The notes under the pieces: generated by a model
Told to the model about the DNA's origin: nothing
What the model saw: the letters and a program-made list of their open reading frames with translations, nothing else
The model's database searches: none
Assembly: GCA_947175655.1 (NCBI GenBank)
Contig: CAMWNQ010000026.1
Span: forward strand, 1-13,827
Origin: an uncultured Clostridia bacterium
GTDB lineage: Bacteria > Bacillota > Clostridia > Oscillospirales > Ruminococcaceae
Direction of reading: 5' to 3'
DNA: 13,827 nucleotides
In this document: one piece after another, positions 1-9,712 of the stretch
Position numbering within the stretch: position 1 is the first letter of the stretch
Layout: each line of letters opens with the position of its first letter
Program-made: the position numbers and the translations under genes

Positions 1-2432
1 TTGAATATGTATGTGCTGAGATAAAGCATCTGATATACGAAAATCCGGATTTAAAATACAATGATATTGCAGTAATATCAAATAATATTGAAGAATATGC
101 CCCTGTACTTGAAACTGCGTTTGCAAGATATGAAATTCCCTGTTTTATGAGCATAAAGAAAGATGTATCTCATACTGTTACAATGATATATATTTTCTCT
201 TTGCTTGATATTATATCATATGATAAATACAGCACTGAAAACATTTTAAAATATCTTAAAACCGGACTTACTGAAATAAATCTTGCCGAGACATCTGAAC
301 TTGAAAATTTCTGTTATAAATGGAGTATAGACGGTAAAAAATGGAATTACTCATTTATACCTGATAATGAGTCGGACAAGGAAGACTTTATTAAGTATGA
401 AGAAATAAGAGAAAAGATTATAAAACCACTTGATATTTTAAAATCTTCTGTAAGAGATGAAAATGCAACAGCTGATAAGATATGTATTGATATTTATAAT
501 TTTATAGTAAATACAGGTGCTGACGAAAAAATAAAAGAGATTATCAGTTATTATACAAAAAACAATGAGTCATATCTTGCCAATGAACAGAAAAAAATAT
601 GGGATTTTCTTATAGATATAATTGATGACCTGCATTCTGTACTTTATGGCAGAAAAATGTCCTTAAAACAGTTCAGTATACTTTTTAAACAGTTACTTAT
701 GCAGGCGAAGTATTCTGTACCGCCTCAGACTCTTGACGGAGTAATAACAGCATCAATAGGAATATCAAGGCTTAATTCTCCGAAAATAGTATTTATTCTT
801 GGGGCTAATGAAGAGAGTTTTCCTAAAAGTTCTATGCAGGACAATCTGTTTTTAAATGATGAACGTCAGAAACTTGCCCTGAATGGTTTTAATGATAAAA
901 AAACGCAGGAGCATTGTATATCAGTATCAAGGCTTGATGTCCATAAAGCACTTTCATCAGCACAGGAAAAATTATATATATCATATTCTCTTACCAGTCT
1001 TCAGGGAGAAAGTATATATATGTCCTCGGTAATAAATGACATTTTGTTTATTCTCTCAATGGAAAAAAGTGATATAATTCACGAGTCAGATATAAGTGAG
1101 GATTATTATGCTGTAACAAGGAAATCAGCATATTATCATCTTATGCAAAATAAAAAAGATGCCGGAGAATCAGAAAAAGCTATAAGACTTGTACTTGAAA
1201 AGATGCCTGAATACAAAACTAAAATTGACTATGTTTATGAAAGAAGCAGTCAGGAAGAAAATTATAAGCTTTCAGACAGAAAAATACTTGAAAAGCTTGT
1301 TAATTTTAAGAATTTCAGAGTATCAAATACTTCTTTGAAGAAATACAACAGTTGTCATTTCAGTTATTTCTGTGATTATTGTCTTAAACTTAAAAAACGT
1401 CAGAAAATAGAAATGGATAATTTAAACTGGGGTTCTCTCAGGCACGAATGCTTCTGTGTGCTTCTTTCAAGTAAAAAACCATTATTTACAGATATGAGTA
1501 AAAAAGAAATAGAAGATATTATAAAAGAAGTTTGTCAGAAGTTCAGAGACAAAATTTTTAAAAATGGTTTTAAGGAAGATGCAAGAACTGATTTTCTCTT
1601 TATAAAAATTGCCGAACAGCTTTTGAAAATATGTTTGAATCTTCAAAAGGAACTTAAAATGTCTGATTTTATACCGACTGAATTTGAAGTTGATATAAAT
1701 AAAAACGACAATTTTTCTCCGCTTTTTATAGACGGCAAAAACGGAACTATTATATTTGGTGGAACAATTGACAGAATAGATGTATATACTTCTGATGAAG
1801 GCAGGAACTATATAAGAATAATCGATTATAAAAGCAGTGGTCAAAATATAGAAAAGTTTCTTGTAAACAATGGAATTGATATGCAGATGATTCTTTATAT
1901 GCTTGCACTAACCAGAAGAGGAAAATTCAAGAATTATTTTCCGGCAGGTTTGTTATATTATCCTGTAACTTATGGTCTTCCGTTAGCTTCCAGAAGAGAT
2001 AACAGCCCTAACAGTGGTTATCTTGATAAAGAACTTAAATTAAAAGGCGTTGCACTTGCTGATGAAGAAATATTGAGTGCTATGGATAAAAGCAATCCAA
2101 GAACATATATCCAAACCGAAAAAATCGGAAGAACAAAGCCGGTTGTAAAGGCATTCAATAAAAAACAATTTGATGACCTTATAAAATTTTCAGAGAATAA
2201 AATAAAAGAAATGAATGAATCTCTTTATGATGGAGATATTGATATTGACCCTTTGATAAATCCGGATTACAAAATAGATGCTTGTCAATATTGTGAATTT
2301 GTAGATATATGCGGTAATTATCCGATATTTAAAAGTCATACCGGAAACGAACTTGATGAGTCTGATATAAATAACATATTTGAACCCGAAAAAGATAATG
2401 ATAAGGATAATAATAAAAAGGAGAAAAAATAA
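1..2432 (+). CDS. addB: ATP-dependent nuclease subunit B (AddB), 5' end missing
   Basis: This is the C-terminal 809 residues of AddB, the partner of AddA in the helicase-nuclease that resects double-strand breaks for RecA loading. The reading frame is open from the window edge (first whole codon at 3), so the ATG at 147 is internal; family members are about 1150 residues, so roughly a third lies upstream. Numbered from codon 3, a RecB-type nuclease domain shows D590 (GGTIDRID), D608-Y609-K610 and a following QxxxY (QMILY). The four iron-sulfur cysteines that staple this domain are present: C451 before it, and C761, C764 and C770 in a CxxC-x5-C tail. The segment VFILGANEESFP is typical of AddB's inactive helicase part. 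The stop codon abuts the addA start, so the two genes are co-transcribed and probably translationally coupled. The identity is secure. Confidence 0.95.
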   Translation, partial: EYVCAEIKHLIYENPDLKYNDIAVISNNIEEYAPVLETAFARYEIPCFMSIKKDVSHTVTMIYIFSLLDIISYDKYSTENILKYLKTGLTEINLAETSELENFCYKWSIDGKKWNYSFIPDNESDKEDFIKYEEIREKIIKPLDILKSSVRDENATADKICIDIYNFIVNTGADEKIKEIISYYTKNNESYLANEQKKIWDFLIDIIDDLHSVLYGRKMSLKQFSILFKQLLMQAKYSVPPQTLDGVITASIGISRLNSPKIVFILGANEESFPKSSMQDNLFLNDERQKLALNGFNDKKTQEHCISVSRLDVHKALSSAQEKLYISYSLTSLQGESIYMSSVINDILFILSMEKSDIIHESDISEDYYAVTRKSAYYHLMQNKKDAGESEKAIRLVLEKMPEYKTKIDYVYERSSQEENYKLSDRKILEKLVNFKNFRVSNTSLKKYNSCHFSYFCDYCLKLKKRQKIEMDNLNWGSLRHECFCVLLSSKKPLFTDMSKKEIEDIIKEVCQKFRDKIFKNGFKEDARTDFLFIKIAEQLLKICLNLQKELKMSDFIPTEFEVDINKNDNFSPLFIDGKNGTIIFGGTIDRIDVYTSDEGRNYIRIIDYKSSGQNIEKFLVNNGIDMQMILYMLALTRRGKFKNYFPAGLLYYPVTYGLPLASRRDNSPNSGYLDKELKLKGVALADEEILSAMDKSNPRTYIQTEKIGRTKPVVKAFNKKQFDDLIKFSENKIKEMNESLYDGDIDIDPLINPDYKIDACQYCEFVDICGNYPIFKSHTGNELDESDINNIFEPEKDNDKDNNKKEKK

Positions 2433-5400
2433 ATGGGCTGGACAAAACAACAGGAAGATGCTATTAATTCCACAGACCGTTCAGTGATAGTATCAGCAGC
2501 GGCAGGAAGCGGAAAAACTGCCGTACTTGTTGAAAGAGTTATAAGATTGATAACTAATCCTGAAAATCCGGTTTCTGCGGACAGAATTATAATAGTAACA
2601 TTTACAAAAGATGCAGCAGCAGAACTAAGACAACGTCTTAATGTCAAAATTCAGGAAAAAATAAATAAAAATCCTGATAACAGATTTCTTTTAAAGCAAT
2701 ACATACTGTTTCAGAATGCCAAGATTTCTACTATAGATTCTTTCTGCTTTGATATTATAAGAAACAATTCTGAAAAACTTGATATTACTTCAGGATTTTC
2801 AGTTCTTGATGAAACAAGAGGTCTTCTGCTTGAAAGTCAGTCAGCGGAAGAGACAATGCAGTTATGGAGCAGTGAGCATACAAAAGAATACAGTTTTTTA
2901 TATGATAAATTCTGTACCAGAGATGACAGCGGTATAAAAGACGTTATACTTGAAATAAACAAGTTTCTGGGGTCAATGCCGGACAGAAATCTCTGGCTTG
3001 AAAATACAAAAAATGAATTTCTGAAAGATGATTTGAAAGATACTGTATATTATCAGAAATTTATTGAAAGCTCACGTTTACAGCTTAAAACAGCAAAAAG
3101 TCTTGCGGAGAAAAATGAACTTTCAATACCAGAAATATTTAGATTTGCAGATGATGAAAAAATTCAGGATATGCGAAAAAAGCTTGAAAAAAATATAGAA
3201 GAGGATTTGAATATTATAGATAGCTGTATAAATTCACTTAAAACAGGAAAAGTTCCAGAAGTAAAATTTTCTCAGCTTACAAGAGGAGTAAAAAATTTGT
3301 CACCACATTATGCAGATGCAAGAGATAAATACAAAGCTATTGTTTCGGATTATGAGAGCAGTGCAGATGCTATCTTAAAAGATATAGAGGAAACAAAAGA
3401 TGTATTTTTGATTCTTTATGATATGATGTTTGATTTCTACCGTATAATCTGGGAACATAAATGCAGAAAAGATACTCTTTCATTTGATGACGGTGAAAAA
3501 CTGGTAATACAGATGCTTTCTGAATATGATAAAAACGATAAAACAAAAATAGTTCCATCAGCATTTGCAAGAGAACTGTCAGAAAAATATGATGTTATTA
3601 TGATTGACGAATATCAGGATTCAAATAATAAACAGGATATAATATTCAAATTTCTTTCAAGAAACTTCAGTGCTGAAAATAATCAATATGGTGAGAATGT
3701 ATTTCTTGTAGGAGATGTGAAACAGGCTATATATCAGTTCAGGCTTGCAAATCCTGATAACTTCATAAATACTCTTAAAAGCTCTGAACCATATTCAAAA
3801 GCATCTGATTCTATGAATGTTTCAATAAGCCTTAATAAAAATTTCAGAAGTTCTCCAGAAGTTATTGACTATGTTAATTATGTCTTTGAAAATCTTATGT
3901 CAAAGAAGTGCGGTGATATGGAATATACTGAAAATGAAAAACTTTATTTCGGTGCTGATGCTGAATATCCTGAAAAAAATCCTGAAAGAAAAACTCAGAT
4001 TATAATTTTTGAAAGCAATGAAGATATTCCTGAAGATTCAGAAGATAATCAATATGATGAAAGTCTTCTTGAGGATGTTACTGTCGAATCAGAAGCAGTG
4101 GCTGAAACCATATCAAGAATGATAAAAGAAAAATATCCTGTCAGTCTCAGGGACGGCAGAAAAAGACCCTGTGAACCGAAAGATTTCTGTATACTTCTTA
4201 GGGAGGCGAAATATTCATCATCAGCTTTTATAGAATCCCTTAAAAGAAGAGGTGTATATGCAAAGGGAGAAGAGAAAAAAGGTTATCTTAAATCAAGGGA
4301 AATAGTTATACTTCTCGACATTCTCCGTATAATAGATAATCCTCTGCTTGATATACCGGCTGTAGCAGTAATGATGTCGCCTATGTTTGTATTTAATGCA
4401 CAGGAAATCTCAGAAATAAGAGCAGTTGATATGCATCAGCCGATATATCTTAATGTTCAGAAAATTTGTGAGCCGGATTATGAAGCAACTGAAGAACTTA
4501 AAGAAAAATGCATAAATTTTCAAGAGACTATTAAAACTTTCAGAATGTATTCTATAGTATACACTCTTGAAGAACTTATAGAAAAGATTTATGATACAAC
4601 TGATTTTCTTTCAATAATGCAACAGTTTATAGATGGTGAAAGAAAAAAAGCCAATCTCAGAACTTTAATGCAATATGCAAAAAACTATGAATCAAATTCA
4701 ACAAATGAATCCGGCGGAGGTCTTTCCGGATTTTTAAGATATATTGATATTGTCCAGTCAAATAAGACAGATTTTGCACAAGGAAAAATAAGTGCATTAT
4801 CTGAAAATTTTGTATCAATAAAAACAATACATAAATCAAAAGGTCTTGAATATCCTTTTGTATTCCTCGCAAGAACTGATATAAAATTTAAAACTACAGT
4901 AAAAAAACCCGTAATATGTGGGCAGAATAATACTATAGGATTCAGGCTTAATGAACCTCATATTTTAAGATGCTTTAAAACTGTTCCGTTTGATATGCTT
5001 GCAGGTAATATGAAGAAAAAAATCATCAGCGAGGAGCTCAGACTTTTATATGTTGCTTTGACACGTGCAAAACAGAAACTCTTTATAACCCTTAACAAAG
5101 ATGCACGTAATTCCAATATGGGTAACAAGCTCAGAATAACAGAACTTTTTTCAGTATTTCAGGCGAATAAATTTGATATAAAGGAAACAGCGTTATATGC
5201 TCAAAGCCTTGGGGACTGGATTTGGCTCACTATTATGGCAAATGAAAAATTTTCGGATATAAATAATAAATACAATCTCTCACTTCCAACAAAGGAAGTC
5301 AGCCCGGTGTTTAAAGATAATTTGTTTGATATATCATATTTTTCTAGTTCAGATATTCAGAAAGAAAACAAAAAATCAGAAAACAGTGAATTTAATGTAA

Positions 5401-6083
5401 ATCCGGAAATAGTTAAAAGTATAGAAAATATAATGAATTATCAGTATGACTTTACACGTTCAAAAATATCTTCAACTATGTCTGTAACGCAGTTGATATC
5501 TATGAATGATGCATCTGATGAAGAGGACATTATATTAAAAAAGCCTGCATTTCTGATGTCAGATGTAAAATCGGCGGACGGTTCTCAGAGGGGTTCGGCA
5601 ATTCATACTTTTTTACAGTTCTTTGATATTGATTCCGGCATAGAAGATATCGAATGTGAAATACAGGAAATGGCAGATAAAAATTATCTCAGTGAAGATG
5701 AAGCCAGACTTATTGAAACTGATAAGATAAAAGGATTTTTTAAATCTTCTGTTTATAAGCGTATGAAATCAGCTGTAAAGATAGAACGTGAAAGAAAATT
5801 TACGCTTGAAATGAAAGACCTTTCATATAAGCCGGCTGTACAGTCTGATTTTATTGATTCTGATGGCTTGATAAGAGGTATCGTTGATCTTATAATACAT
5901 GAACCGGACGGACTGGTAATTGTTGATTACAAGTCAAATAGGGGATTGTCTGAAAAAGGATTTATAAATAAATATTATGAACAGCTTGCTATATATAAAT
6001 CGGCAGTTGAACTGATATACGGACAGAATGTAAAAGAATGCATTATATATTCTATTGAACTCCAAAAAGAAATTAAACTGTAA
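2433..6083 (+). CDS. addA: ATP-dependent helicase/nuclease subunit A (AddA)
   Basis: This is a complete 1216-residue AddA, a UvrD-like 3'-5' helicase with a C-terminal RecB-family nuclease; the usual length is about 1200-1250. The helicase motifs are intact: Q motif near Q6/Q7, Walker A GSGKT (25-29), VTFTKDAAAEL (motif Ia), MIDEYQDS (390-397, Walker B), VGDVKQAIYQFR (426-437), LNKNFRSSPEV (motif IV), HKSKGLE (800-806) and LYVALTRAK (872-880). The nuclease shows H1058, D1152, D1165 and K1167 (VDYKSNR), then the QLAIY motif. Both AddA and AddB nuclease sites therefore look active. The ATG directly follows the addB TAA, and AAGGAG at 2418-2423 lies inside the addB end, which fixes the start. 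Codon use is rich in ATA and AGA, as in addB. A terminator follows at once. Confidence 0.97.
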   Translation: MGWTKQQEDAINSTDRSVIVSAAAGSGKTAVLVERVIRLITNPENPVSADRIIIVTFTKDAAAELRQRLNVKIQEKINKNPDNRFLLKQYILFQNAKISTIDSFCFDIIRNNSEKLDITSGFSVLDETRGLLLESQSAEETMQLWSSEHTKEYSFLYDKFCTRDDSGIKDVILEINKFLGSMPDRNLWLENTKNEFLKDDLKDTVYYQKFIESSRLQLKTAKSLAEKNELSIPEIFRFADDEKIQDMRKKLEKNIEEDLNIIDSCINSLKTGKVPEVKFSQLTRGVKNLSPHYADARDKYKAIVSDYESSADAILKDIEETKDVFLILYDMMFDFYRIIWEHKCRKDTLSFDDGEKLVIQMLSEYDKNDKTKIVPSAFARELSEKYDVIMIDEYQDSNNKQDIIFKFLSRNFSAENNQYGENVFLVGDVKQAIYQFRLANPDNFINTLKSSEPYSKASDSMNVSISLNKNFRSSPEVIDYVNYVFENLMSKKCGDMEYTENEKLYFGADAEYPEKNPERKTQIIIFESNEDIPEDSEDNQYDESLLEDVTVESEAVAETISRMIKEKYPVSLRDGRKRPCEPKDFCILLREAKYSSSAFIESLKRRGVYAKGEEKKGYLKSREIVILLDILRIIDNPLLDIPAVAVMMSPMFVFNAQEISEIRAVDMHQPIYLNVQKICEPDYEATEELKEKCINFQETIKTFRMYSIVYTLEELIEKIYDTTDFLSIMQQFIDGERKKANLRTLMQYAKNYESNSTNESGGGLSGFLRYIDIVQSNKTDFAQGKISALSENFVSIKTIHKSKGLEYPFVFLARTDIKFKTTVKKPVICGQNNTIGFRLNEPHILRCFKTVPFDMLAGNMKKKIISEELRLLYVALTRAKQKLFITLNKDARNSNMGNKLRITELFSVFQANKFDIKETALYAQSLGDWIWLTIMANEKFSDINNKYNLSLPTKEVSPVFKDNLFDISYFSSSDIQKENKKSENSEFNVNPEIVKSIENIMNYQYDFTRSKISSTMSVTQLISMNDASDEEDIILKKPAFLMSDVKSADGSQRGSAIHTFLQFFDIDSGIEDIECEIQEMADKNYLSEDEARLIETDKIKGFFKSSVYKRMKSAVKIERERKFTLEMKDLSYKPAVQSDFIDSDGLIRGIVDLIIHEPDGLVIVDYKSNRGLSEKGFINKYYEQLAIYKSAVELIYGQNVKECIIYSIELQKEIKL

Positions 6084-6092
6084 TAAAATAAA

Positions 6093-6131
6093 ACTCCTCG
6101 TTTCTGATTTTAGAACGAGGAGTATTTTTTA
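6093..6131. terminator. Bidirectional terminator between addA and aroC
   Basis: A perfect 10-bp stem (6093-6102 with 6114-6123, ACTCCTCGTT/AACGAGGAGT) closes an 11-nt loop. A T-rich run follows on the + strand (6125-6130), and the complementary strand is T-rich beyond the other arm (6082-6092). It sits 9 nt after the addA stop and just beyond the aroC stop, so it can end both converging operons. Confidence 0.9.
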
Positions 6132-7223
6132 TTAGAAATTCGGATAGTCAAGCATATGTGAAAGCAAAGCAATATTTACTGCAGATTCAACACAAGGCAC
6201 TGCTCGTGGAACAATGCAAGGGTCATGTCTGCCCTTTATTTCAAGAATTTCATTTGACATTGACTTCATATCAATAGTTTCCTGTGGCTGTGCAATTGAA
6301 GGTGTAGGCTTTATGGCAACTCTAAGTGTTATTGGCATACCTGATGATATACCGCCCAGAATGCCACCGTGATTATTTGTCTTTGTAAGAACATGACCTC
6401 TTTCATCAACATAGAATTCATCATTGTTCTGACTTCCGAGCATCTTTGCAACTTCAAATCCTGCACCAAATTCAAGACCTTTAACTGCCGGAATTCCGAA
6501 TATAAGCTGTGCTATTGAATTTTCAAGGCCATCAAATATAGGAGAACCTATGCCGGCCGGAACGTTTATTGATGCACATTCAATTATACCGCCTACAGAT
6601 TCCAGATTTTTTCTTGCTTCCTGAATCTTGTTTTTTATCTGTATACCTTTTTTATCATTTATAACAGGAAATTCCTTGTTTCTTACGCTGAGTATATCAT
6701 CACGGTTTACTGTTATATTATCGAAAGCCGTATCCTTTACATTATAAACTGAAAGGATATGAGCACCTGTATAAATTCCTCTTCTTTCAAGAATCTGACC
6801 GCATACTGCACCAGCAAAACAGAGAGGAGCTGTAAGTCTTCCGGAGAAATGTCCTCCGCCTCTTACATCATTGAAGCCCTTGTATCTCAATGCGCCTGTA
6901 TAATCTGCGTGACCGGGTCTTGCAAGTCTTGAGATATTGGAATAATCACTTGAATGAGTATCGGTGTTCTGAATAAATGCACAGAGTGGCGTACCGGTTG
7001 TTCTTTCGTGGAGCATACCCGATATAATCTGTGGCATATCTTTTTCACTTCTTGATGTTGTAGTGCCGTCTTTTTTCGGTGCACGTCTTGCCATAAATCT
7101 TGCAAGTTCTTCAGAGTCTATATATTCACCTGACGGCAGATTATCTATAATAACGCCTATAGCAGGCCCGTGAGATTCTCCGAAAATTGATACTGATATA
7201 CGGTTATTCCAAATTGATGACAT
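6132..7223 (-). CDS. aroC: Chorismate synthase
   Basis: This 363-residue protein catalyses the last shikimate step, converting 5-enolpyruvylshikimate-3-phosphate to chorismate with reduced FMN as cofactor. The family signatures are in order: GESHG at 15-19 with the conserved His18, the basic stretch R46-R58, RPGHAD with His105 (102-107), DVRGGGHFSGR (119-129), GGILGGISSGMP in the flavin-binding region, and the C-terminal GRHDPCIVPRAVP. The length is normal. The ATG at 7223 lies inside the aroA 3' end, giving a 20-nt overlap, and has an AGGGGGA ribosome binding site also within aroA. It is the last gene of aroB-aroA-aroC. The FMN reductase needed for the cofactor is not encoded nearby. Confidence 0.97.
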   Translation of the reverse strand: MSSIWNNRISVSIFGESHGPAIGVIIDNLPSGEYIDSEELARFMARRAPKKDGTTTSRSEKDMPQIISGMLHERTTGTPLCAFIQNTDTHSSDYSNISRLARPGHADYTGALRYKGFNDVRGGGHFSGRLTAPLCFAGAVCGQILERRGIYTGAHILSVYNVKDTAFDNITVNRDDILSVRNKEFPVINDKKGIQIKNKIQEARKNLESVGGIIECASINVPAGIGSPIFDGLENSIAQLIFGIPAVKGLEFGAGFEVAKMLGSQNNDEFYVDERGHVLTKTNNHGGILGGISSGMPITLRVAIKPTPSIAQPQETIDMKSMSNEILEIKGRHDPCIVPRAVPCVESAVNIALLSHMLDYPNF

Positions 7224-8457
7224 TAAAAGTTCCCCCTAAATTTTGAAAATCCCTGAAAAAGTCAGGATATGATTTTGATACTGCTTCTGAACCCTTTATT
7301 ATTACAGGAGATTCAGAACGTGTTGATGCTACAGCTCCGCACATAACTATGCGATGGTCACCGAAGCTTTCGATTTCTCCGCCGATAAAGTTTTCAACAG
7401 GTTCAATGACAAGACCATCATCAAGAGCAGTGACTTTACCGCCGATATTATTCAATACAGAAGAAATTGCAACAAGTCTGTCGCTCTCTTTGATTTTGAG
7501 ACGTTTTGCATTGAATATAGTAGATTTTTCTGTTCCGAAAGAGCCGAGAACTGCAAGAATCGGTACAAGGTCTGGAATATCTGAACAGTCAACGTCAAAA
7601 TGACCCAGTTTTCCGTTCTTACCGTTTTCTTTCATAGTATTTACTATTTCAATTATTTTTTTGTCTCCCTGAACACTGTCCGGATTTAAGTTTTCAAGTT
7701 CTATATTGTTATTGCTGTTGATTGCATTTGCAGTTATGAAAAATGCTGACTGTGAATAATCGCCTTCAACAGTACAGTTGTGAGCTTTATATTTCTGATT
7801 TCCCTTTATGAAATATCCATAGTCCGTTTCTTCAACAGTTACGCCGAATAATTTAAGACTTTCAATTGTCATATCGGCATAGGGTTTTGATTCGAGCTTT
7901 GATTTCATAATGATTTTGGAATCACCGTCAAGCATAGGAAGTGCAAAAAGCAGACCTGTTACAAATTGTGAAGATACATCACCTTCAAGATAAAAATCAC
8001 CGCCGGAAAGTCTGCCTTTCATAGAAAACGGCATTGTATTGTTGTATTCAAAAGTTATGCCCTTTGCAGAAAGTTCACGGATATATATATCTATAGGTCG
8101 TTGAGGAAGTCTTCCTTCACCGTAGAAAGTTGCATCAGCTCCGACTGCTCCTGCAACAGGTATTATAAATCTCAGTGTTGAACCGCTTTCACAGCAGTTT
8201 ATGTCAGCTTTTACAGGAGTTCCTGAATATTTCGGAATTCCATACACTGTAATTTCATTGTCGTTTATTTCAAAATCAGCACCCAGAGACTTCATTGCAG
8301 ATATTGTAGCTTCAATATCTTTTGAAAAGTTTATACCCTTTATGACTGATTTTCCGTTTGAGAGTCCAGCACATATAAGCATACGGTGAGCATAACTTTT
8401 TGATGATGGGATTTTAACTTTTCCTTTTAAAACTGATGGTTCTATTTTCAGATTCAT
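7204..8457 (-). CDS. aroA: 3-phosphoshikimate 1-carboxyvinyltransferase (EPSP synthase)
   Basis: This 417-residue enzyme joins phosphoenolpyruvate to shikimate-3-phosphate to form EPSP, the substrate of AroC encoded next. Visible motifs are PSSKSYAHR with K20, S21 and R25, ESGSTLRF (90-97), the shikimate-3-phosphate segment SSQFVTGLL, EGDYSQSAFF, DIPDLVPILAVLG with the catalytic Asp region, KIKESDRL and GDHRIVM. The substrate-site segment reads G92-S-T-L-R96-F, in place of the G-T-A-M-R-P of the E. coli enzyme. I believe this is common in clostridial AroA proteins. The start at 8457 has a GAAAGG ribosome binding site 13-nt gap after aroB. The SSQ pattern is unlike the SAQ of class II (CP4-type) enzymes. 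Confidence 0.96.
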   Translation of the reverse strand: MNLKIEPSVLKGKVKIPSSKSYAHRMLICAGLSNGKSVIKGINFSKDIEATISAMKSLGADFEINDNEITVYGIPKYSGTPVKADINCCESGSTLRFIIPVAGAVGADATFYGEGRLPQRPIDIYIRELSAKGITFEYNNTMPFSMKGRLSGGDFYLEGDVSSQFVTGLLFALPMLDGDSKIIMKSKLESKPYADMTIESLKLFGVTVEETDYGYFIKGNQKYKAHNCTVEGDYSQSAFFITANAINSNNNIELENLNPDSVQGDKKIIEIVNTMKENGKNGKLGHFDVDCSDIPDLVPILAVLGSFGTEKSTIFNAKRLKIKESDRLVAISSVLNNIGGKVTALDDGLVIEPVENFIGGEIESFGDHRIVMCGAVASTRSESPVIIKGSEAVSKSYPDFFRDFQNLGGTFNVINLE

Positions 8458-8470
8458 TTTTTTATACCTT

Positions 8471-9526
8471 TCATATATCGCTCATAAGATTGTTGAAATC
8501 TTCAACAGTAGTATTTACTATTTCAGCTTTTCCTATTTCACGGCATACTATATAATTGAGATTTCCTCCACTTCTTTTTTTATCCTTTGAGCAGAAGGGG
8601 AGGAGCTTATCAGATGACACCGGAACACTTATTGGAAGGTTATAATTTTCAAGACATTCAGAAAGCTTTATATATACTTCATCACTGCAAAGTTTTTTTG
8701 TAATCATACACATTCCTACTGCAACCCCACAACCGTGAGTATAAGTTTTGTAGTTATAATATCCTTCTACAGCATGCCCAAGAGTATGACCGAAGTTCAA
8801 TATCATTCTTTCTCCCTTATCAAACTCATCATTTTCAACAACCTGTCTTTTTATATCGATACAGGTGTAAACCATTTTATCCATAATTTCATCAACGTTG
8901 TTTAAATTATGTGATGCAATAAGTTCAAAAAGCTTGTTGTCTCTAATCATTCCGTATTTTATTGCTTCTGCCATTCCGTCAGAAAGAAATTCTGGAGTCA
9001 GAGTTTTAAGTGTTTCGCTGTCACATATAACGAGTTCAGGCTGTTTGAAAGCTCCCACAAGATTTTTACCGCCTTTAAGGTCAATAGCTGTTTTTCCTCC
9101 AACAGAAGAATCAATTTGTGCCAGTAAAGTAGTCGGAATCTGAATGAATCCTATTCCTCTCAGAAATGTTGCAGAAGCAAATCCTGTAATATCGCCTACA
9201 ACTCCACCACCAAGTGCAATTAATATATCAGAGCGTGTGATATTCTTTTCACAGAGAAAATCATAGATTTTATTCAAAGTATCAGAGTTTTTTGATGCTT
9301 CCCCGTTAGGAAATTCAAATACTGAAACATTGAAACCATTATCTTCCATTGATTTTTTTACAGTATAACCATAAAGATTGTTTACTTTATCATCAGTTAT
9401 AATTACAGCTGTCCTTGATTTAACTGTATCTGCAATAATTTTTCCGCACTTCTCAAGACTTCCTCTTTCAATCAGAACGTCATAGGGTGTGCTTGTGTTT
9501 ACTCTTATTTTATTTATCTTATCCAT
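8471..9526 (-). CDS. aroB: 3-dehydroquinate synthase
   Basis: AroB performs the second shikimate step, converting DAHP to 3-dehydroquinate using NAD+ and a divalent metal. I place the start at the ATG at 9526 (351 residues), because GAGG at 9535-9538 is 8 nt upstream. The in-frame ATG at 9544 would add MSEVQV but has no Shine-Dalgarno sequence and would leave a very short leader. The NAD site GGGVVGD is at 106-112, followed by IPTTLLAQIDSSVGGK. The metal ligands are the Glu in GMAEAIKYG and the His residues in NFGHTLGHAVE and THGCGVAVGM. It is the first gene of the aro operon, behind the promoter at 9573-9601. No other early shikimate gene (aroD, aroE, aroK) is in view. Confidence 0.96.
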   Translation of the reverse strand: MDKINKIRVNTSTPYDVLIERGSLEKCGKIIADTVKSRTAVIITDDKVNNLYGYTVKKSMEDNGFNVSVFEFPNGEASKNSDTLNKIYDFLCEKNITRSDILIALGGGVVGDITGFASATFLRGIGFIQIPTTLLAQIDSSVGGKTAIDLKGGKNLVGAFKQPELVICDSETLKTLTPEFLSDGMAEAIKYGMIRDNKLFELIASHNLNNVDEIMDKMVYTCIDIKRQVVENDEFDKGERMILNFGHTLGHAVEGYYNYKTYTHGCGVAVGMCMITKKLCSDEVYIKLSECLENYNLPISVPVSSDKLLPFCSKDKKRSGGNLNYIVCREIGKAEIVNTTVEDFNNLMSDI

Positions 9527-9533
9527 AACTTGT

Positions 9534-9538
9534 ACCTC
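9534..9538 (-). promoter_or_regulatory. Ribosome binding site that sets the aroB start
   Basis: On the - strand GAGGT lies 8 nt before the ATG at 9526. Nothing comparable precedes the upstream in-frame ATG at 9544, so the shorter protein is preferred. Confidence 0.7.
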
Positions 9539-9572
9539 AGACATAATATGAAAATATTAGATTTCTTATAAA

Positions 9573-9601
9573 AATATACCATATAAGACGATATTTGTCA
9601 A
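9573..9601 (-). promoter_or_regulatory. aroBAC promoter
   Basis: On the - strand there is a perfect -35 box TTGACA (9596-9601), a 17-nt spacer and a -10 box TATATT (9573-9578, 5 of 6 to consensus). TGG immediately before the -10 gives an extended -10 element. The predicted start of transcription near 9566 leaves about 40 nt before the preferred aroB ATG. No room is left for a T-box or other large leader, so amino-acid control, if any, would have to act at the promoter. Confidence 0.8.
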
Positions 9602-9668
9602 GATGATATATCAAATTAGTAATTAATGAATAAATTTAGTTTTATCTTTTTAAAATATCAAAAAAGAC

Positions 9669-9697
9669 TTGACAAAATATTCTTAACAGTATATAAT
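9669..9697 (+). promoter_or_regulatory. rpsF-ssb-rpsR promoter
   Basis: TTGACA (9669-9674) and TATAAT (9692-9697) are both perfect and lie at the ideal 17-nt spacing. An A-rich stretch just upstream (about 9650-9666) resembles an UP element. This suits a highly expressed ribosomal-protein operon. The predicted start of transcription is near 9704. It is back to back with the aroB promoter, with about 70 bp between the two -35 boxes. Confidence 0.92.
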
Positions 9698-9712
9698 GTA
9701 TAAAGTATCCTT

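Noticed and set aside
147..149. ATG as the start of addB
   Set aside because: The same frame is open back to the window edge and encodes AddB-like sequence (for example NDIAVISNN), so the ATG is internal.
1482..1844. Open frame on the - strand inside addB
   Set aside because: It runs antisense to the conserved nuclease region of AddB, is low-complexity Phe/Ile/Tyr-rich and has no recognisable family or ribosome binding site.
9542..9544. Upstream ATG as the aroB start
   Set aside because: It has no Shine-Dalgarno sequence. The ATG at 9526 has GAGG at good spacing and begins where family members begin.
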